Source: Pseudomonas sp. TH43 (GTDB taxonomy: Bacteria > Pseudomonadota > Gammaproteobacteria > Pseudomonadales > Pseudomonadaceae). Taken from it: a stretch of 64,000 nt of DNA. Position numbers and translations under genes: made by a program. Of this stretch, positions 25,550 to 34,467 are shown piece by piece; position 1 is the first letter of the stretch; each line of letters begins with the position of its first letter. The notes beneath the pieces were generated by a model. That model was not told the DNA's origin and made no database searches. It saw only the letters and a program-made list of their open reading frames with translations. The stretch is from assembly GCF_016650635.1 (NCBI RefSeq), contig NZ_JAEKFI010000004.1, positions 1,968,501 to 2,032,500 on the forward strand, given 5' to 3'.

Positions 25550-26776
25550 ATGAGCCAGACATCCTTCGATATCCAGCACGCCGCCGTGATTGGCGCGGGC
25601 ACCATGGGCCGTGGCATCGTCATGTGCCTGGCCAACGCCGGCGTGGCAGTGCAGTGGGTGGATAACAATCCACAGATGCTTGAACAGGCGCTGGCCACCG
25701 TGGCCGATACTTATGCACACAACGTGCGGCAGGGGCGGATCGATCAGGCCGAGGCCGATGCGCGCCTGGCTCGGGTCAGCGCAGCAGCGGATTACGCGGC
25801 GATCCGCAACGTCGATCTGGTCATCGAAGCGGTGTACGAAAACCTGGAACTCAAGCAGAAAATCTTCCGTGAACTGGATGGTTTGCTGAAACCTCAAGCG
25901 TTGTTGGCGAGCAACACCTCGGCGCTGGATATCGATGCGATCGCGGCGGCTACCCAGCGTCCTGAGCAAGTGCTGGGTCTGCATTTCTTCAGCCCGGCGC
26001 ACATCATGAAACTACTCGAAATCGTTCGTGGTGCGCGGACTTCGCCAGCGGTGTTACAGGCTGCTTTGGCGCTGGGCAAGCGCATGGGCAAGGTCAGCGT
26101 GGTGTCGGGTAACTGCCACGGTTTTATCGGCAATCGCATGCTGCATCCGTATGTGCTCGAGGCGCGCAAGATGCTGCTTGAAGGTGCTTATCCACAGCAG
26201 ATCGATGCTGCGTTGCAGAGTTTCGGTTTTGCCATGGGCCCGTTTCGCATGTACGACGTGGTCGGCATTGATCTGGAGTGGCGCGCGCGTGAGTTGGCCG
26301 GCCAGGGGCAGGATGCCCCCGAGGTTCAGGTGGATAACCGCTTGTGCGAAATGGGCCGGTTTGGACAGAAGTCCGGCAATGGTTATTACCATTACGAGCC
26401 GGGCAGTCGTCAGGCCGAGCACGATCCCGAGGTCGATGCGCTGGTGCTGCAGGTCAGCGCAGGGTTGGGCTTTCAGCGCCGAGAGATCGGCCCGGAGGAG
26501 ATTGTCGAGCGTTGCCTGCTGGCACTGGTCAACGAAGGCGCGAAGATCCTGCAGGAAGGCATTGCCGAGTCTGCGCATGACATCGATCTGGTCTATCTGA
26601 ACGGCTACGGCTTTCCGGCCGACAAGGGTGGGCCGATGGCCTGGGCGGATCAGCAGGGGATGGCGGATATTCATCAGCGCTTGCTGGCGCTGGAGACACG
26701 GCAGGGCGATCAGTGGAAGCCGGCGCGGTTGATTGGCGAGCTGGCGGTGCAGGGCAAGGGGTTTGCAGATCGTTAA
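25550..26776 (+). CDS. 3-hydroxyacyl-CoA dehydrogenase
   Basis: A 408-residue NAD-dependent dehydrogenase. The Rossmann motif is GAGTMGRG (15-22), followed by the two C-terminal 3HCDH domains; FFSPAHIMKLLEIVRG carries the catalytic histidine in HFFSP and NGYGFPADKGGPM closes the second domain. It lacks the crotonase half found in FadB/FadJ, so it is a stand-alone beta-oxidation-type enzyme. ATG 25550 is chosen over a TTG eight codons upstream. Confidence 0.9.
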   Translation: MSQTSFDIQHAAVIGAGTMGRGIVMCLANAGVAVQWVDNNPQMLEQALATVADTYAHNVRQGRIDQAEADARLARVSAAADYAAIRNVDLVIEAVYENLELKQKIFRELDGLLKPQALLASNTSALDIDAIAAATQRPEQVLGLHFFSPAHIMKLLEIVRGARTSPAVLQAALALGKRMGKVSVVSGNCHGFIGNRMLHPYVLEARKMLLEGAYPQQIDAALQSFGFAMGPFRMYDVVGIDLEWRARELAGQGQDAPEVQVDNRLCEMGRFGQKSGNGYYHYEPGSRQAEHDPEVDALVLQVSAGLGFQRREIGPEEIVERCLLALVNEGAKILQEGIAESAHDIDLVYLNGYGFPADKGGPMAWADQQGMADIHQRLLALETRQGDQWKPARLIGELAVQGKGFADR

Positions 26777-26796
26777 GTCTGGCGGCGCTGCTGACA

Positions 26797-26868
26797 CCTT
26801 CGCGAGCAGGCTCGCTCCACAGGAGAGCGCATTTTAAAATGTCGGAGCGAGCCTGCTCACGAAGGCCA
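26797..26868. repeat. REP pair, one arm mutated
   Basis: CCTTCGCGAGCAGGCTCGCT and GGAGCGAGCCTGCTCACGAA lie between the dehydrogenase and the thioesterase; each arm shows small changes from the consensus. Confidence 0.85.
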
Positions 26869-26920
26869 CGTCACGGTTTTAAATTAGACTCGCCAAACTT
26901 TCTTGAGGAATCGCAGATCG

Positions 26921-27355
26921 ATGTCCAGCCCCATGCCGCAACGCACCGACTACCCTCACTTCCAGCCCATCACTACGCGCTGGCACGACAACGACGCCTA
27001 CGGCCACGTCAATAACGTTACCTACTACAGCTTCTTCGACACGGCTGTGAACACGTACCTGATCCAGGTTGGCGGTCTGGATATCCATGACGGAGAGGTG
27101 GTGGGGTTCGTGGTCAGTTCGGCGTGTGATTACTTTGCGTCGATCGCATTCCCGGATCTGATCGAGATCGGTCTGCGGGTCGGCAAGTTGGGCAACAGTT
27201 CAGTGCAATACGAACTGGCGGTGTTCAAGGTCGGTGAAAGCGAAGCCTGTGCGGCCGGGCGGTTCGTTCACGTGTTTGTTGATCGGGCGAGCAATCAGCC
27301 GGTGCCGATTCCTGCACAGTTGCGTCAGGCGCTGGAGCGTTTGGTGGTGGAATAA
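26921..27355 (+). CDS. Acyl-CoA thioesterase, 4HBT/YbgC family
   Basis: A 144-residue hotdog protein. The signature TRWHDNDAYGHVNNVTYYSF has the catalytic Asp (D25) and the HVNN turn of 4-hydroxybenzoyl-CoA thioesterase-like enzymes. ATG 26921 lies 11 nt after GAGGA. The adjacent 3-hydroxyacyl-CoA dehydrogenase suggests a shared acyl-CoA role (inference). Confidence 0.88.
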   Translation: MSSPMPQRTDYPHFQPITTRWHDNDAYGHVNNVTYYSFFDTAVNTYLIQVGGLDIHDGEVVGFVVSSACDYFASIAFPDLIEIGLRVGKLGNSSVQYELAVFKVGESEACAAGRFVHVFVDRASNQPVPIPAQLRQALERLVVE

Positions 27356-27361
27356 AGCAAA

Positions 27362-27420
27362 AAAATCGCAGCCTGCGGCAACTCCTACAGGTGTAGGTGC
27401 TGCCACAGGCTGCGATCTTT
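27362..27420. repeat. Hairpin repeat (AATCGCAGCCTGCGGCA) at a convergent gene end
   Basis: AAAATCGCAGCCTGCGGCA and TGCCACAGGCTGCGATCTTT are inverted, with flanking A and T runs. It probably serves as a bidirectional terminator between the thioesterase and the glycine-zipper gene. Confidence 0.75.
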
Positions 27421-27445
27421 CGATCTACCTGTCGCCAATCAGCTA

Positions 27446-27928
27446 TCAGCGGTGGCGATAGTAGTTGTGATGCTTGCGATGGCCATAGGCATGGCCGCGA
27501 CCACGGTGGTCATCGCGATAGTAGCGACGGTCGTCACGGCCGCGATCATAGCGACGATCATCGTCGTTGCTCTTGTTGCCCATGTAGTTGCCCAGCGCGC
27601 CACCAGCGCCGCCGCCGGCTGCGGAGCCGATCAGGCTGCCGGTGGTGCCGCCCATGCTGCGGCCGACCACGTTACCGCCGGCTGCGCCCAATGCACCGCC
27701 AATGGCCGCTTCGCCACGGCTGTGTTTGTTGGCGCCAACCGCGCTACCACCCGCGCCGCCCAGGGCTGCGCCGATGGTGGAACCTGTATTGCCGCCTAAA
27801 GACTGACCGACGACCGAGCCAAGAACCCCGCCCAACGCGCCGCCCACACCTGCTTCGGTGGTGCCACCTGCGGAAGCAAAACCACTGACCAGGCCAAGGG
27901 ACAACAAGAGAATCTGGGAGAACTTCAT
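27446..27928 (-). CDS. Exported glycine-zipper protein with basic-aromatic tail
   Basis: 160 residues. Signal peptide 1-20 (cleavage near FASA|GG), then about 95 residues of glycine-zipper repeats (GGALGGVLGSVVGQSLGG, GAALGGAGGSAVG, ...), then a tail of about 45 residues rich in R, D, H and Y (DDRRYDRGRDDRRYYRDDHR). Such proteins insert in or associate with the outer membrane; the function is unknown. No lipobox is visible. Confidence 0.8.
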   Translation of the reverse strand: MKFSQILLLSLGLVSGFASAGGTTEAGVGGALGGVLGSVVGQSLGGNTGSTIGAALGGAGGSAVGANKHSRGEAAIGGALGAAGGNVVGRSMGGTTGSLIGSAAGGGAGGALGNYMGNKSNDDDRRYDRGRDDRRYYRDDHRGRGHAYGHRKHHNYYRHR

Positions 27929-28086
27929 AGAAGAGCCTCAAAGGGATGACGGCGCCGATCCTGAGGCTGTGTAACAAGCGTGACAATCTAAATCCGACGA
28001 ATAACACGACTTGTATACAATTCTGCAAGTGGCTGTTTTATATGCGGAACTTAACTGATTTTTGCCGGTCTTTAACTACTTCGGAC

Positions 28087-28117
28087 AGGCCGCTTTTGTG
28101 AAAAAGCGGCCTTTTTT
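28087..28117 (+). terminator. Orphan plus-strand terminator
   Basis: AGGCCGCTTTTGTGAAAAAG followed by CGGCCTTTTTT is a strong stem with a T tail on the plus strand. Flanking genes are both on the minus strand, so it may end a small plus-strand RNA. Confidence 0.65.
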
Positions 28118-28169
28118 GTGGGCGGTTGAAAAGTACAAGTGCGCAGAGATGTATTGAATGTCCTACCGC

Positions 28170-28255
28170 TTTCGCGAGCAGGCTCGCTCCCACAGTTGAC
28201 CGCGTTCATACCAATGAACCGCGATCCAATGTGGGAGCGAGCCTGCTCGCGAAAG
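28170..28255. repeat. REP pair downstream of the molybdoenzyme gene
   Basis: Two inverted REP cores about 45 nt apart just after the stop of the FdhF-like gene. Confidence 0.9.
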
Positions 28256-28274
28256 GGCCAGTGGAAGCGCCCGG

Positions 28275-30623
28275 TTAAGCAGATTTGGCCATGATCAACC
28301 CGGTCTCACTCGCCGCTTCCAACCGGATCGCAATGAACTTCGACGTCGGTGTATGGCTGCCATCCCCGGTGCTTTCCAGTGGCACCAGCGGGTTCACTTC
28401 CGGGTAATACGCAGCAGCCTGCCCGGCAGGGATATCAAACGCCAGCAGCGTAAAGCCTTTCACTCGACGCTCGCGACCATCATCCCAGATCGAAACGATG
28501 TCAGCCTTCTGCCCCGGACGGAAGCCCAGGCGAATGATGTCGGCCTCGTTGGCAAACAGCACATCACGCTGGCCTTTCACCCCGCGATAACGATCGTCGA
28601 GACCATAAATCGTGGTGTTGTACTGATCGTGAGAACGCATCGATTGCAAGATCAAGTCCGGCAGTTGTCCAGTGGCGCGGGTGCGTTCGTGAACCAGATC
28701 CTTGGGCAGCAGGTTCGCGCGGAAATTGGCGCGGCCCGACGGCGTATTCCATTTGCGCGCGCCAGCGCTGTTGCCGAGGTAGAAACCACCCGGATTCTTG
28801 ACCTTCTCGTTGAACTCCTTGAAGCCCGGGATGGTGTCGGCGATCAAATCGCGAATGCGCCGGTAGTCGGCCACCAGCCAGTTCCAGTCCACCGGTTTGC
28901 TGCCCAAGGTCGCGGCAGCGATGCCGGCGATGATCGACGGTTCCGAACGCATCTGGTTCGACAGCGGCTGCAACTGGCCGTTGGAGGCGTGGACCATGCT
29001 GAACGAGTCTTCCACGGTGACGGCTTGCGGGCCTTCGGTCTGGATGTCGATGTCGGTGCGGCCGAGGCACGGCAGGATCAACGCGTCTTTGCCGTGAGCC
29101 AGGTGGCTGCGGTTGAGTTTGGTGCTGATCTGTACGGTCAGGTCGCAATTGCTCAACGCTTCGAACGTGCGCGGGCTGTCCGGCGTGGCTTGGGCGAAGT
29201 TGCCGCCCAGACCGATAAACACTTTGGCGCGACCTTCGGCCATCGCATGGATCGCCTCGACCACGTTGTGGCCGTTGTGGCGCGGAACTTTGAACTGGAA
29301 GCGACGCTCCAGCGAATCGAGGAATGCCACCGGCGGACGCTCGTTGATGCCCATCGTGCGGTCACCCTGCACGTTACTGTGGCCGCGCACCGGGCACAGG
29401 CCCGCGCCTGGTTTGCCGATGTTGCCGCGCAGCAGCATCAGGTTGGCGATTTCCTGGATGGTCGGCACCGAGTGCCGATGCTGGGTGATGCCCATCGCCC
29501 AGCACATGATCACGTTTTTGCCCTTGGCGTACATTCGTGCGGCTTGCTCGATCTCGACCAGTGTCAGGCCGGATTGCTCGACGATCTGCTCCCACGGTGT
29601 GTCGTCGACGACACCGAGGTATTCCAGCACGTTGGCGCTGTGCTCATTGAGGAAATCGTGATCGAACACAGCGGGTTCGCCAGCCTTCTGCGCATCGCGC
29701 TCCCATTGCAGCAGGAACTTGGCCATGCCGCGCAGCAGCGCCATGTCGCCGCCGAGTGCCGGGCGGAAATAAGCGGTATTGGTCGGCTTGTCGCCGTTGG
29801 TGAGCATCTCGATCGGGTGTTGCGGGTGCTGGAAGCGTTCCAGACCGCGCTCCTTGAGCGGATTGATACACACCACTTGCGCGCCACGTTTCACCGCCTC
29901 ACGCAACGGTTCAAGCATGCGTGGGTGGTTGGTGCCAGGGTTCTGACCCCAGACGAAAATCGCGTCGGCGTGTTCGAAGTCATCGAAGGTCACGGTGCCT
30001 TTACCGACACCGACGCTTTGCGCCAGGGCCACGCCGCTGGCCTCGTGGCACATGTTCGAACAGTCGGGGAAGTTGTTGGTGCCGAAAGCGCGGACGAACA
30101 GTTGATACAGATACGCCGCTTCATTGCTGGCGCGACCCGAGGTGTAGAACTCGGCCTGATCGGGGCTCGGCAGGCTTTGCAGATGCCGGGCGATCAGCGT
30201 GTAGGCGTCATCCCAGCTGATCGGTTTGTAGCGATCGGTTTCAGCGTCGTAGACCATCGGCTCGGTCAGACGGCCCTGATACTCCAGCCAGTAGTCACTC
30301 TGCTCCAGCAACGAGGTCACGCTGTGCTTGGCGAAGAACTTGGCGTCCACGCGGCGCTTGGTCGCTTCCCAGTTCACCGCTTTCGCGCCGTTCTCGCAGA
30401 ATTTCACCATGCCGCTTTCCGGTGAATCACCCCACGCGCAACCGGGGCAGTCGAAGCCGCCGTTCTGGTTGGTCTTGAGCATCATGCGCAGGTTTTTCAG
30501 GGCGTTGTCGCTGGTCAACCAGGCCTGGGCCACGCTGATCAGGGCGCCCCAGCCGCCGGCTGCGCCTTTATAAGGCTTGTAGCGCGGGACAGGTTTCTGG
30601 TCGGCTTGATGATGTTGGCTCAC
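28275..30623 (-). CDS. FdhF/YdeP-family molybdopterin oxidoreductase
   Basis: A 782-residue DMSO-reductase-superfamily enzyme. Near the N-terminus DCPGCAWGD (C59, C62) and C76 give an iron-sulfur-type cysteine pattern; then molybdopterin-binding segments (VWGQNPGTNHPRML, WAMGITQHRHSV, VRGHSNVQGDRTMG) and a C-terminal dinucleotide-binding domain (LPDLILQSMRSHDQYNTTIYG). E. coli YdeP is linked to acid resistance; formate oxidation is not proved for this group. fdhD overlaps it upstream by 4 bp. Confidence 0.9.
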   Translation of the reverse strand: MSQHHQADQKPVPRYKPYKGAAGGWGALISVAQAWLTSDNALKNLRMMLKTNQNGGFDCPGCAWGDSPESGMVKFCENGAKAVNWEATKRRVDAKFFAKHSVTSLLEQSDYWLEYQGRLTEPMVYDAETDRYKPISWDDAYTLIARHLQSLPSPDQAEFYTSGRASNEAAYLYQLFVRAFGTNNFPDCSNMCHEASGVALAQSVGVGKGTVTFDDFEHADAIFVWGQNPGTNHPRMLEPLREAVKRGAQVVCINPLKERGLERFQHPQHPIEMLTNGDKPTNTAYFRPALGGDMALLRGMAKFLLQWERDAQKAGEPAVFDHDFLNEHSANVLEYLGVVDDTPWEQIVEQSGLTLVEIEQAARMYAKGKNVIMCWAMGITQHRHSVPTIQEIANLMLLRGNIGKPGAGLCPVRGHSNVQGDRTMGINERPPVAFLDSLERRFQFKVPRHNGHNVVEAIHAMAEGRAKVFIGLGGNFAQATPDSPRTFEALSNCDLTVQISTKLNRSHLAHGKDALILPCLGRTDIDIQTEGPQAVTVEDSFSMVHASNGQLQPLSNQMRSEPSIIAGIAAATLGSKPVDWNWLVADYRRIRDLIADTIPGFKEFNEKVKNPGGFYLGNSAGARKWNTPSGRANFRANLLPKDLVHERTRATGQLPDLILQSMRSHDQYNTTIYGLDDRYRGVKGQRDVLFANEADIIRLGFRPGQKADIVSIWDDGRERRVKGFTLLAFDIPAGQAAAYYPEVNPLVPLESTGDGSHTPTSKFIAIRLEAASETGLIMAKSA

Positions 30624-31459
30624 GCTTGATTCTCCATCGCGGGGCTATACACCCGCGGCGCACTTTTCTGCGGCAGGTGGATGAGATTGAGGTTGTGTCG
30701 CCGCGCCCATTGCACGGCGAGGCCCGTCGGTGCGGACAGGCTGACCAGGGTCTGGATGCCGGCGCGCAAGACTTTCTGGATCAATTCGAGGCTGCAACGG
30801 CTGGTGACAATTGCCAGTCCGCCCTCTGTGGAAATCTGTTGTCGGATCAGCCCGCCGATCAGTTTGTCGAGGGCGTTGTGCCGGCCAATGTCTTCGCGCC
30901 CCAGCAGCAATTCGCCGCTGGCGTTCATGAACACCGCCGCGTGCACCGCGCCGCAATACTGGCCGAGTGGCTGGAATGCGCCGATGCGCTGGCGCAAACC
31001 GTCCAGCCATTCAATCGGTGGCAATGGCGCGCCGGGCAGCACTTTGAGATCGGGCAGCGCCTGTTCCACCGCTTCGACGCCACACAGGCCGCAACCGCTG
31101 GTGCCGGCCAGTTGCCGACGCTGGGTCTTGAGGTTCCAGAAGGCGCGATTGGCGATGGTCACTTGCGCGTATTGCGCCGAGCCTGCGCCGCTCAGTTGCA
31201 GGTCATAGATGTCGGTGGCGTCCTCGATGATGCCGCTGCCGAGGCTGAAACCGACGATGAAGTCTTCAAGGTCGGTTGGCGTCACCAGCATGACCGCCTG
31301 ACTGATGCCGTTGTAGGCGATCGCCAGCGCAACTTCCTCGGCCAGCGCGGTGCTGGCCGATTCCTCACGGGGTAGATCGCTGTAACTGTAGGTCTGGCTG
31401 GCGGCGGGCGCGGGCGTTTCGAGTGCAGGCGCCGCGCAGGCTGGGCGCTTGGCGTTCAT
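30620..31459 (-). CDS. fdhD: Formate dehydrogenase accessory sulfurtransferase FdhD
   Basis: 279 residues. FdhD passes sulfur from IscS to the molybdenum cofactor of formate dehydrogenases. The conserved loop SGCGLCGVE (C123, C126) carries the sulfur-transfer cysteines, and GREDIGRHNALDKLIGG is the family's second signature. It precedes and overlaps the molybdoenzyme gene by 4 bp, indicating that the neighbour needs a sulfurated cofactor. Confidence 0.93.
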   Translation of the reverse strand: MNAKRPACAAPALETPAPAASQTYSYSDLPREESASTALAEEVALAIAYNGISQAVMLVTPTDLEDFIVGFSLGSGIIEDATDIYDLQLSGAGSAQYAQVTIANRAFWNLKTQRRQLAGTSGCGLCGVEAVEQALPDLKVLPGAPLPPIEWLDGLRQRIGAFQPLGQYCGAVHAAVFMNASGELLLGREDIGRHNALDKLIGGLIRQQISTEGGLAIVTSRCSLELIQKVLRAGIQTLVSLSAPTGLAVQWARRHNLNLIHLPQKSAPRVYSPAMENQA

Positions 31460-31551
31460 GGCATCACCAACGGATTGATCAACGTTAAGACTAGGCGCGG
31501 CAAGTTGTCGCGTCTAATCGCTACTGTCGATCTATCGATAGATGGCGTCGA

Positions 31552-32439
31552 TCAAGAAGCCCCTGGCGATTTCTGATACAGCGCGAAACAGGCCTCGGCG
31601 AGCGCCGAACGCGGAGCACTGCGGCGCATGATCAGCCCCAGTGGTGCAAGGGTTTGCGCGTTTTCGATGGGTTGCAGACGCAGGTGATCGGTGAGTTTTT
31701 CCAGACCGCCTTCCAGCGGCATGATCGCGCAGCAAAAGCCACCGTGCACGGCTTGTAACAATTGATGGACGGCATCTGTTTGCAGCAACGGTTGCGGGGT
31801 AAGGCCACGGCTGTGGAAGTTATGGTCGATGGACTGGCGAAAATGCATGCCGCTGGTGAGCATGCCCAACGGCAGTTCGATCAGCGATTGCCAGCTCAAC
31901 GGCGCCTCGCCGAAGCTGAAGGAGCGCTGGTCGTAGAGCAGGCCCATGCGGGTTTCGCTGAAAGCCAGGGCCTCGAAGCGTTCGTTGTCCAGGCGGTCGA
32001 GATAGGACACGCCAACATCGAGGCGGTTGTTCGCCAGGTGTTCAAGGATTTGCTCGGAGCTCAACGCCGACATTTCGAAGCGCAGATTCGGGTGCTCGCT
32101 GTGCAGGCGTTGCATCAGCGGCAACGGATCGAAACTCGACAGCGGCACCACGCCCAGACGCAGCGTACCGATCAGATTGCCGCGACACGCGCCTGCCTCC
32201 GCATACAAACCGTCGTAAGCGGCCAACACCGCGCGCGCCCAAGCCAGCACGCGCTCGCCCGGCGCGGTGAAACCTTCAAAGCGCTGGCCTCGGTTGACCA
32301 GCGGCAGGTCGAGTTCTTCTTCCAGGCTGCGCAGGCGCATCGACAGGGTCGGCTGAGTGATGTGGCAACGCGCGGCGGCCTGGCCGAAGTGGCGGGTTTC
32401 GTCGAGGGCGATGAGGAATTTCAGCTGCTTGATGTCCAT
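31552..32439 (-). CDS. LysR-family transcriptional regulator
   Basis: 295 residues. The N-terminal helix-turn-helix (MDIKQLKFLIALDETRHFGQAAARCHITQPTLSMRLRSLE, residues 1-40) is followed by a periplasmic-binding-type effector domain. ATG 32439 has GGAG at the right distance; 30 upstream in-frame residues are rejected. It lies upstream of fdhD in the same direction and may control fdhD and the molybdoenzyme. Confidence 0.9.
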   Translation of the reverse strand: MDIKQLKFLIALDETRHFGQAAARCHITQPTLSMRLRSLEEELDLPLVNRGQRFEGFTAPGERVLAWARAVLAAYDGLYAEAGACRGNLIGTLRLGVVPLSSFDPLPLMQRLHSEHPNLRFEMSALSSEQILEHLANNRLDVGVSYLDRLDNERFEALAFSETRMGLLYDQRSFSFGEAPLSWQSLIELPLGMLTSGMHFRQSIDHNFHSRGLTPQPLLQTDAVHQLLQAVHGGFCCAIMPLEGGLEKLTDHLRLQPIENAQTLAPLGLIMRRSAPRSALAEACFALYQKSPGAS

Positions 32440-32577
32440 CTTCGCTCCGGAGGGTGTTGGCTGGGTGGGCGATTCTACCGTTTGGGCGACGGTGGGGTCA
32501 TTGGTCGGCTTGGAACCGGGTTTGGCCATCGTGGTCTAGGCTTGGACGTCTGGAACCCAAATCAAGGAGTGTGCGCT

Positions 32578-33018
32578 ATGAGTCTTTTGAGCTTTGTGAA
32601 AGAAGCCGGTGAGAAGCTGATCGATCTGCTGACCCCGGGCAACGCCAATGCCAGTGAGCAGTTGAAGGAGCATATCGACAAGGTCGGTCTGGGCAATCCG
32701 AATGTACAGGCGACGGTAGATGGCGACAAAGTCACCGTCACCGGTGAAGTCGCAAGTCAGGAAGAGAAAGAAAAAATTCTCCTGGCGCTGGGCAACATTG
32801 CCGGGGTTGGCAGTGTGGATGATCAGATCACCGTTAGCGGGCCGGTTGTGATGGCCGCGCAATTTGTTGTGGTCAAGTCGGGCGACACCCTCAGCGCGAT
32901 TTCTCTGCGTGTGTACGGTGACGCCAACAAGTATCAAAAAATCTTCGACGCCAACAAACCGATGCTCAAGGACGTGAACAAAATCTATCCAGGCCAGACC
33001 CTGCGCATTCCTGAGTAA
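32578..33018 (+). CDS. BON-LysM protein, Kbp/YgaU (LysM) type
   Basis: 146 residues: an N-terminal BON domain (about 25-90, VQATVDGDKVTVTGEVAS) and a C-terminal LysM domain (about 96-145, FVVVKSGDTLSAISLRVYGD). It matches the E. coli potassium-binding protein Kbp in domain order and length. No signal peptide, so it is probably cytosolic. AAGGAGTGTGCGCT precedes the ATG. Confidence 0.9.
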   Translation: MSLLSFVKEAGEKLIDLLTPGNANASEQLKEHIDKVGLGNPNVQATVDGDKVTVTGEVASQEEKEKILLALGNIAGVGSVDDQITVSGPVVMAAQFVVVKSGDTLSAISLRVYGDANKYQKIFDANKPMLKDVNKIYPGQTLRIPE

Positions 33019-33030
33019 TCTGCAAGATCC

Positions 33031-33141
33031 TGTGGTGAGGGGATTTATCCCCGTTGGACTGCATAGCAGTTCCCTTGCTTCTCCAAGTGACAAAATAGGG
33101 GGCCGCTACGCGGCCCAACGGGGATAAATCCCCTCACCACA
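33031..33141. repeat. Inverted repeat family 2, copy 2
   Basis: TGTGGTGAGGGGATTTATCC and its inverse, ending CCCCTCACCACA, enclose a short CCGCTACGCGG hairpin. Homologous to 6225-6358. Lies between convergent genes. Confidence 0.8.
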
Positions 33142-33149
33142 ATGGATGT

Positions 33150-33812
33150 TCATAGGTTGCAGATGAGGTCGCGGTAGTCTTCGACCGCCGCAAATTCGGC
33201 GGTATCTTTCGGCCCCTTGCGGCTGTCCGGCTCTTTCACGGCGAGCAAATGTGCCACGCCAAAATCCCGCGCACTGCGCAGGATCGGCAAGGTGTCGTCG
33301 ATGAACAGGCTGCGCGCCGGGTCAAAGCCGATATCTGCCTGCAAGGCATCCCAGAACTGCGGGTTTTCCTTGGGATAACCGTAATCATGCGAGCTGATCA
33401 GGCGCTCGAAATACGGTGCCAGTTCAATCCGTTCCAATTTCAGCGACAGCGAATCGCGGTGCGCATTGGTAATCATGATCACCCGCTTGCCAGCTCGCTT
33501 GATCGCTTCCAGAAAGGTATCGGCATCGGCCCGCAAGGCGATCAGGTGTGCAGTCTCCTGTTTCAGCTCGCGCACCGACAGCTTCAGCTCGGCACTCCAG
33601 AAGTCCAGGCAATACCACTGCAACTGACCGGCATGACGCTCGAACAGCGGCTGCAATTCCATCTCGGCCATGGCCCGGCTTATCCCGTGCAGCTCGGCGT
33701 AGCGCTGGGGCAGGTGTTCAAGCCAGAAATGGTTGTCGAAGTGCAGATCGAGCAACGTACCGTCCATGTCCAGCAGAACGGTATCGATGTCGGACCAGGG
33801 TAAAGAAGGCAT
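33150..33812 (-). CDS. yrfG: GMP/IMP nucleotidase, HAD family
   Basis: 220 residues. HAD motif I is DMDGTLLD (15-22), motif II is MITNAH, and motif III/IV is YPKENPQFWDAL with FIDDTLPILRSA. E. coli YrfG hydrolyses GMP and IMP. It is divergent from nudE (88-bp gap), an arrangement common in gammaproteobacteria. Confidence 0.9.
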   Translation of the reverse strand: MPSLPWSDIDTVLLDMDGTLLDLHFDNHFWLEHLPQRYAELHGISRAMAEMELQPLFERHAGQLQWYCLDFWSAELKLSVRELKQETAHLIALRADADTFLEAIKRAGKRVIMITNAHRDSLSLKLERIELAPYFERLISSHDYGYPKENPQFWDALQADIGFDPARSLFIDDTLPILRSARDFGVAHLLAVKEPDSRKGPKDTAEFAAVEDYRDLICNL

Positions 33813-33900
33813 GGCAACGTCTCGAACGGTAGAAAGATATCCGACGTAAACAATCGGGAAAGCCGCGTTATAGTAGCGCGTTCACGCCAAGGAGCTTTGC

Positions 33901-34467
33901 ATGCGCCAGAAACCCACCGTACTTGCCCGCGAGATCGTCGCCACCAGTCGTCTGTTCTGCGTTGAAGAACTGAAGCTGCGTTTTTCCAACGGTGTGGAGC
34001 GCACCTACGAGCGTCTGGTCGGCAAGGGCGCTGGATATGGCGCGGTGATGATCGTGGCCATGCTCGACGCTGAACACGCGGTGCTGGTCGAGGAGTATTG
34101 CGGCGGGACTGACGAGTACGAACTGTCTTTGCCTAAAGGTTTGATCGAACCGGGCGAAGATGTACTGGCGGCGGCTGAGCGTGAGCTCAAGGAAGAGGCC
34201 GGGTTTGGTGCGCGGCAACTGGAACACCTGACCGAGCTGTCGCTGTCGCCCGGTTACATGAGCCAGAAAATCCAGGTGGTACTGGCCACCGATCTGTACG
34301 AAGAGCATCTGGAGGGCGACGAGCCCGAGCCGATGCGGGTCGACAAGGTCAACCTGCGCGACTTGGCGATGCTGGCGCAGAACCCGCAATTCTCCGAAGG
34401 CCGCGCACTGGCGGCGCTTTATTTGGCTCGCGATCTGCTGACTCAGCGCGGGTTCTTTCAGTTATGA
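33901..34467 (+). CDS. nudE: ADP compounds hydrolase NudE
   Basis: 188 residues. The Nudix box GLIEPGEDVLAAAERELKEEAGF is present near residues 80-102, with the catalytic REXXEE glutamates. It hydrolyses ADP-ribose, NADH and Ap3A-type compounds. Its stop overlaps the cysQ start by 4 bp, so the two are translated together. Confidence 0.92.
   Translation: MRQKPTVLAREIVATSRLFCVEELKLRFSNGVERTYERLVGKGAGYGAVMIVAMLDAEHAVLVEEYCGGTDEYELSLPKGLIEPGEDVLAAAERELKEEAGFGARQLEHLTELSLSPGYMSQKIQVVLATDLYEEHLEGDEPEPMRVDKVNLRDLAMLAQNPQFSEGRALAALYLARDLLTQRGFFQL

Noticed and set aside
28353..30425. Long plus-strand open frame (690 codons) opposite the molybdoenzyme gene
   Set aside because: Antisense shadow; the minus-strand protein has all expected cofactor motifs.
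31762..32577. Long upstream extension of the BON-LysM gene
   Set aside because: It runs antisense through the LysR gene; ATG 32578 has a strong ribosome binding site and gives the usual family length.
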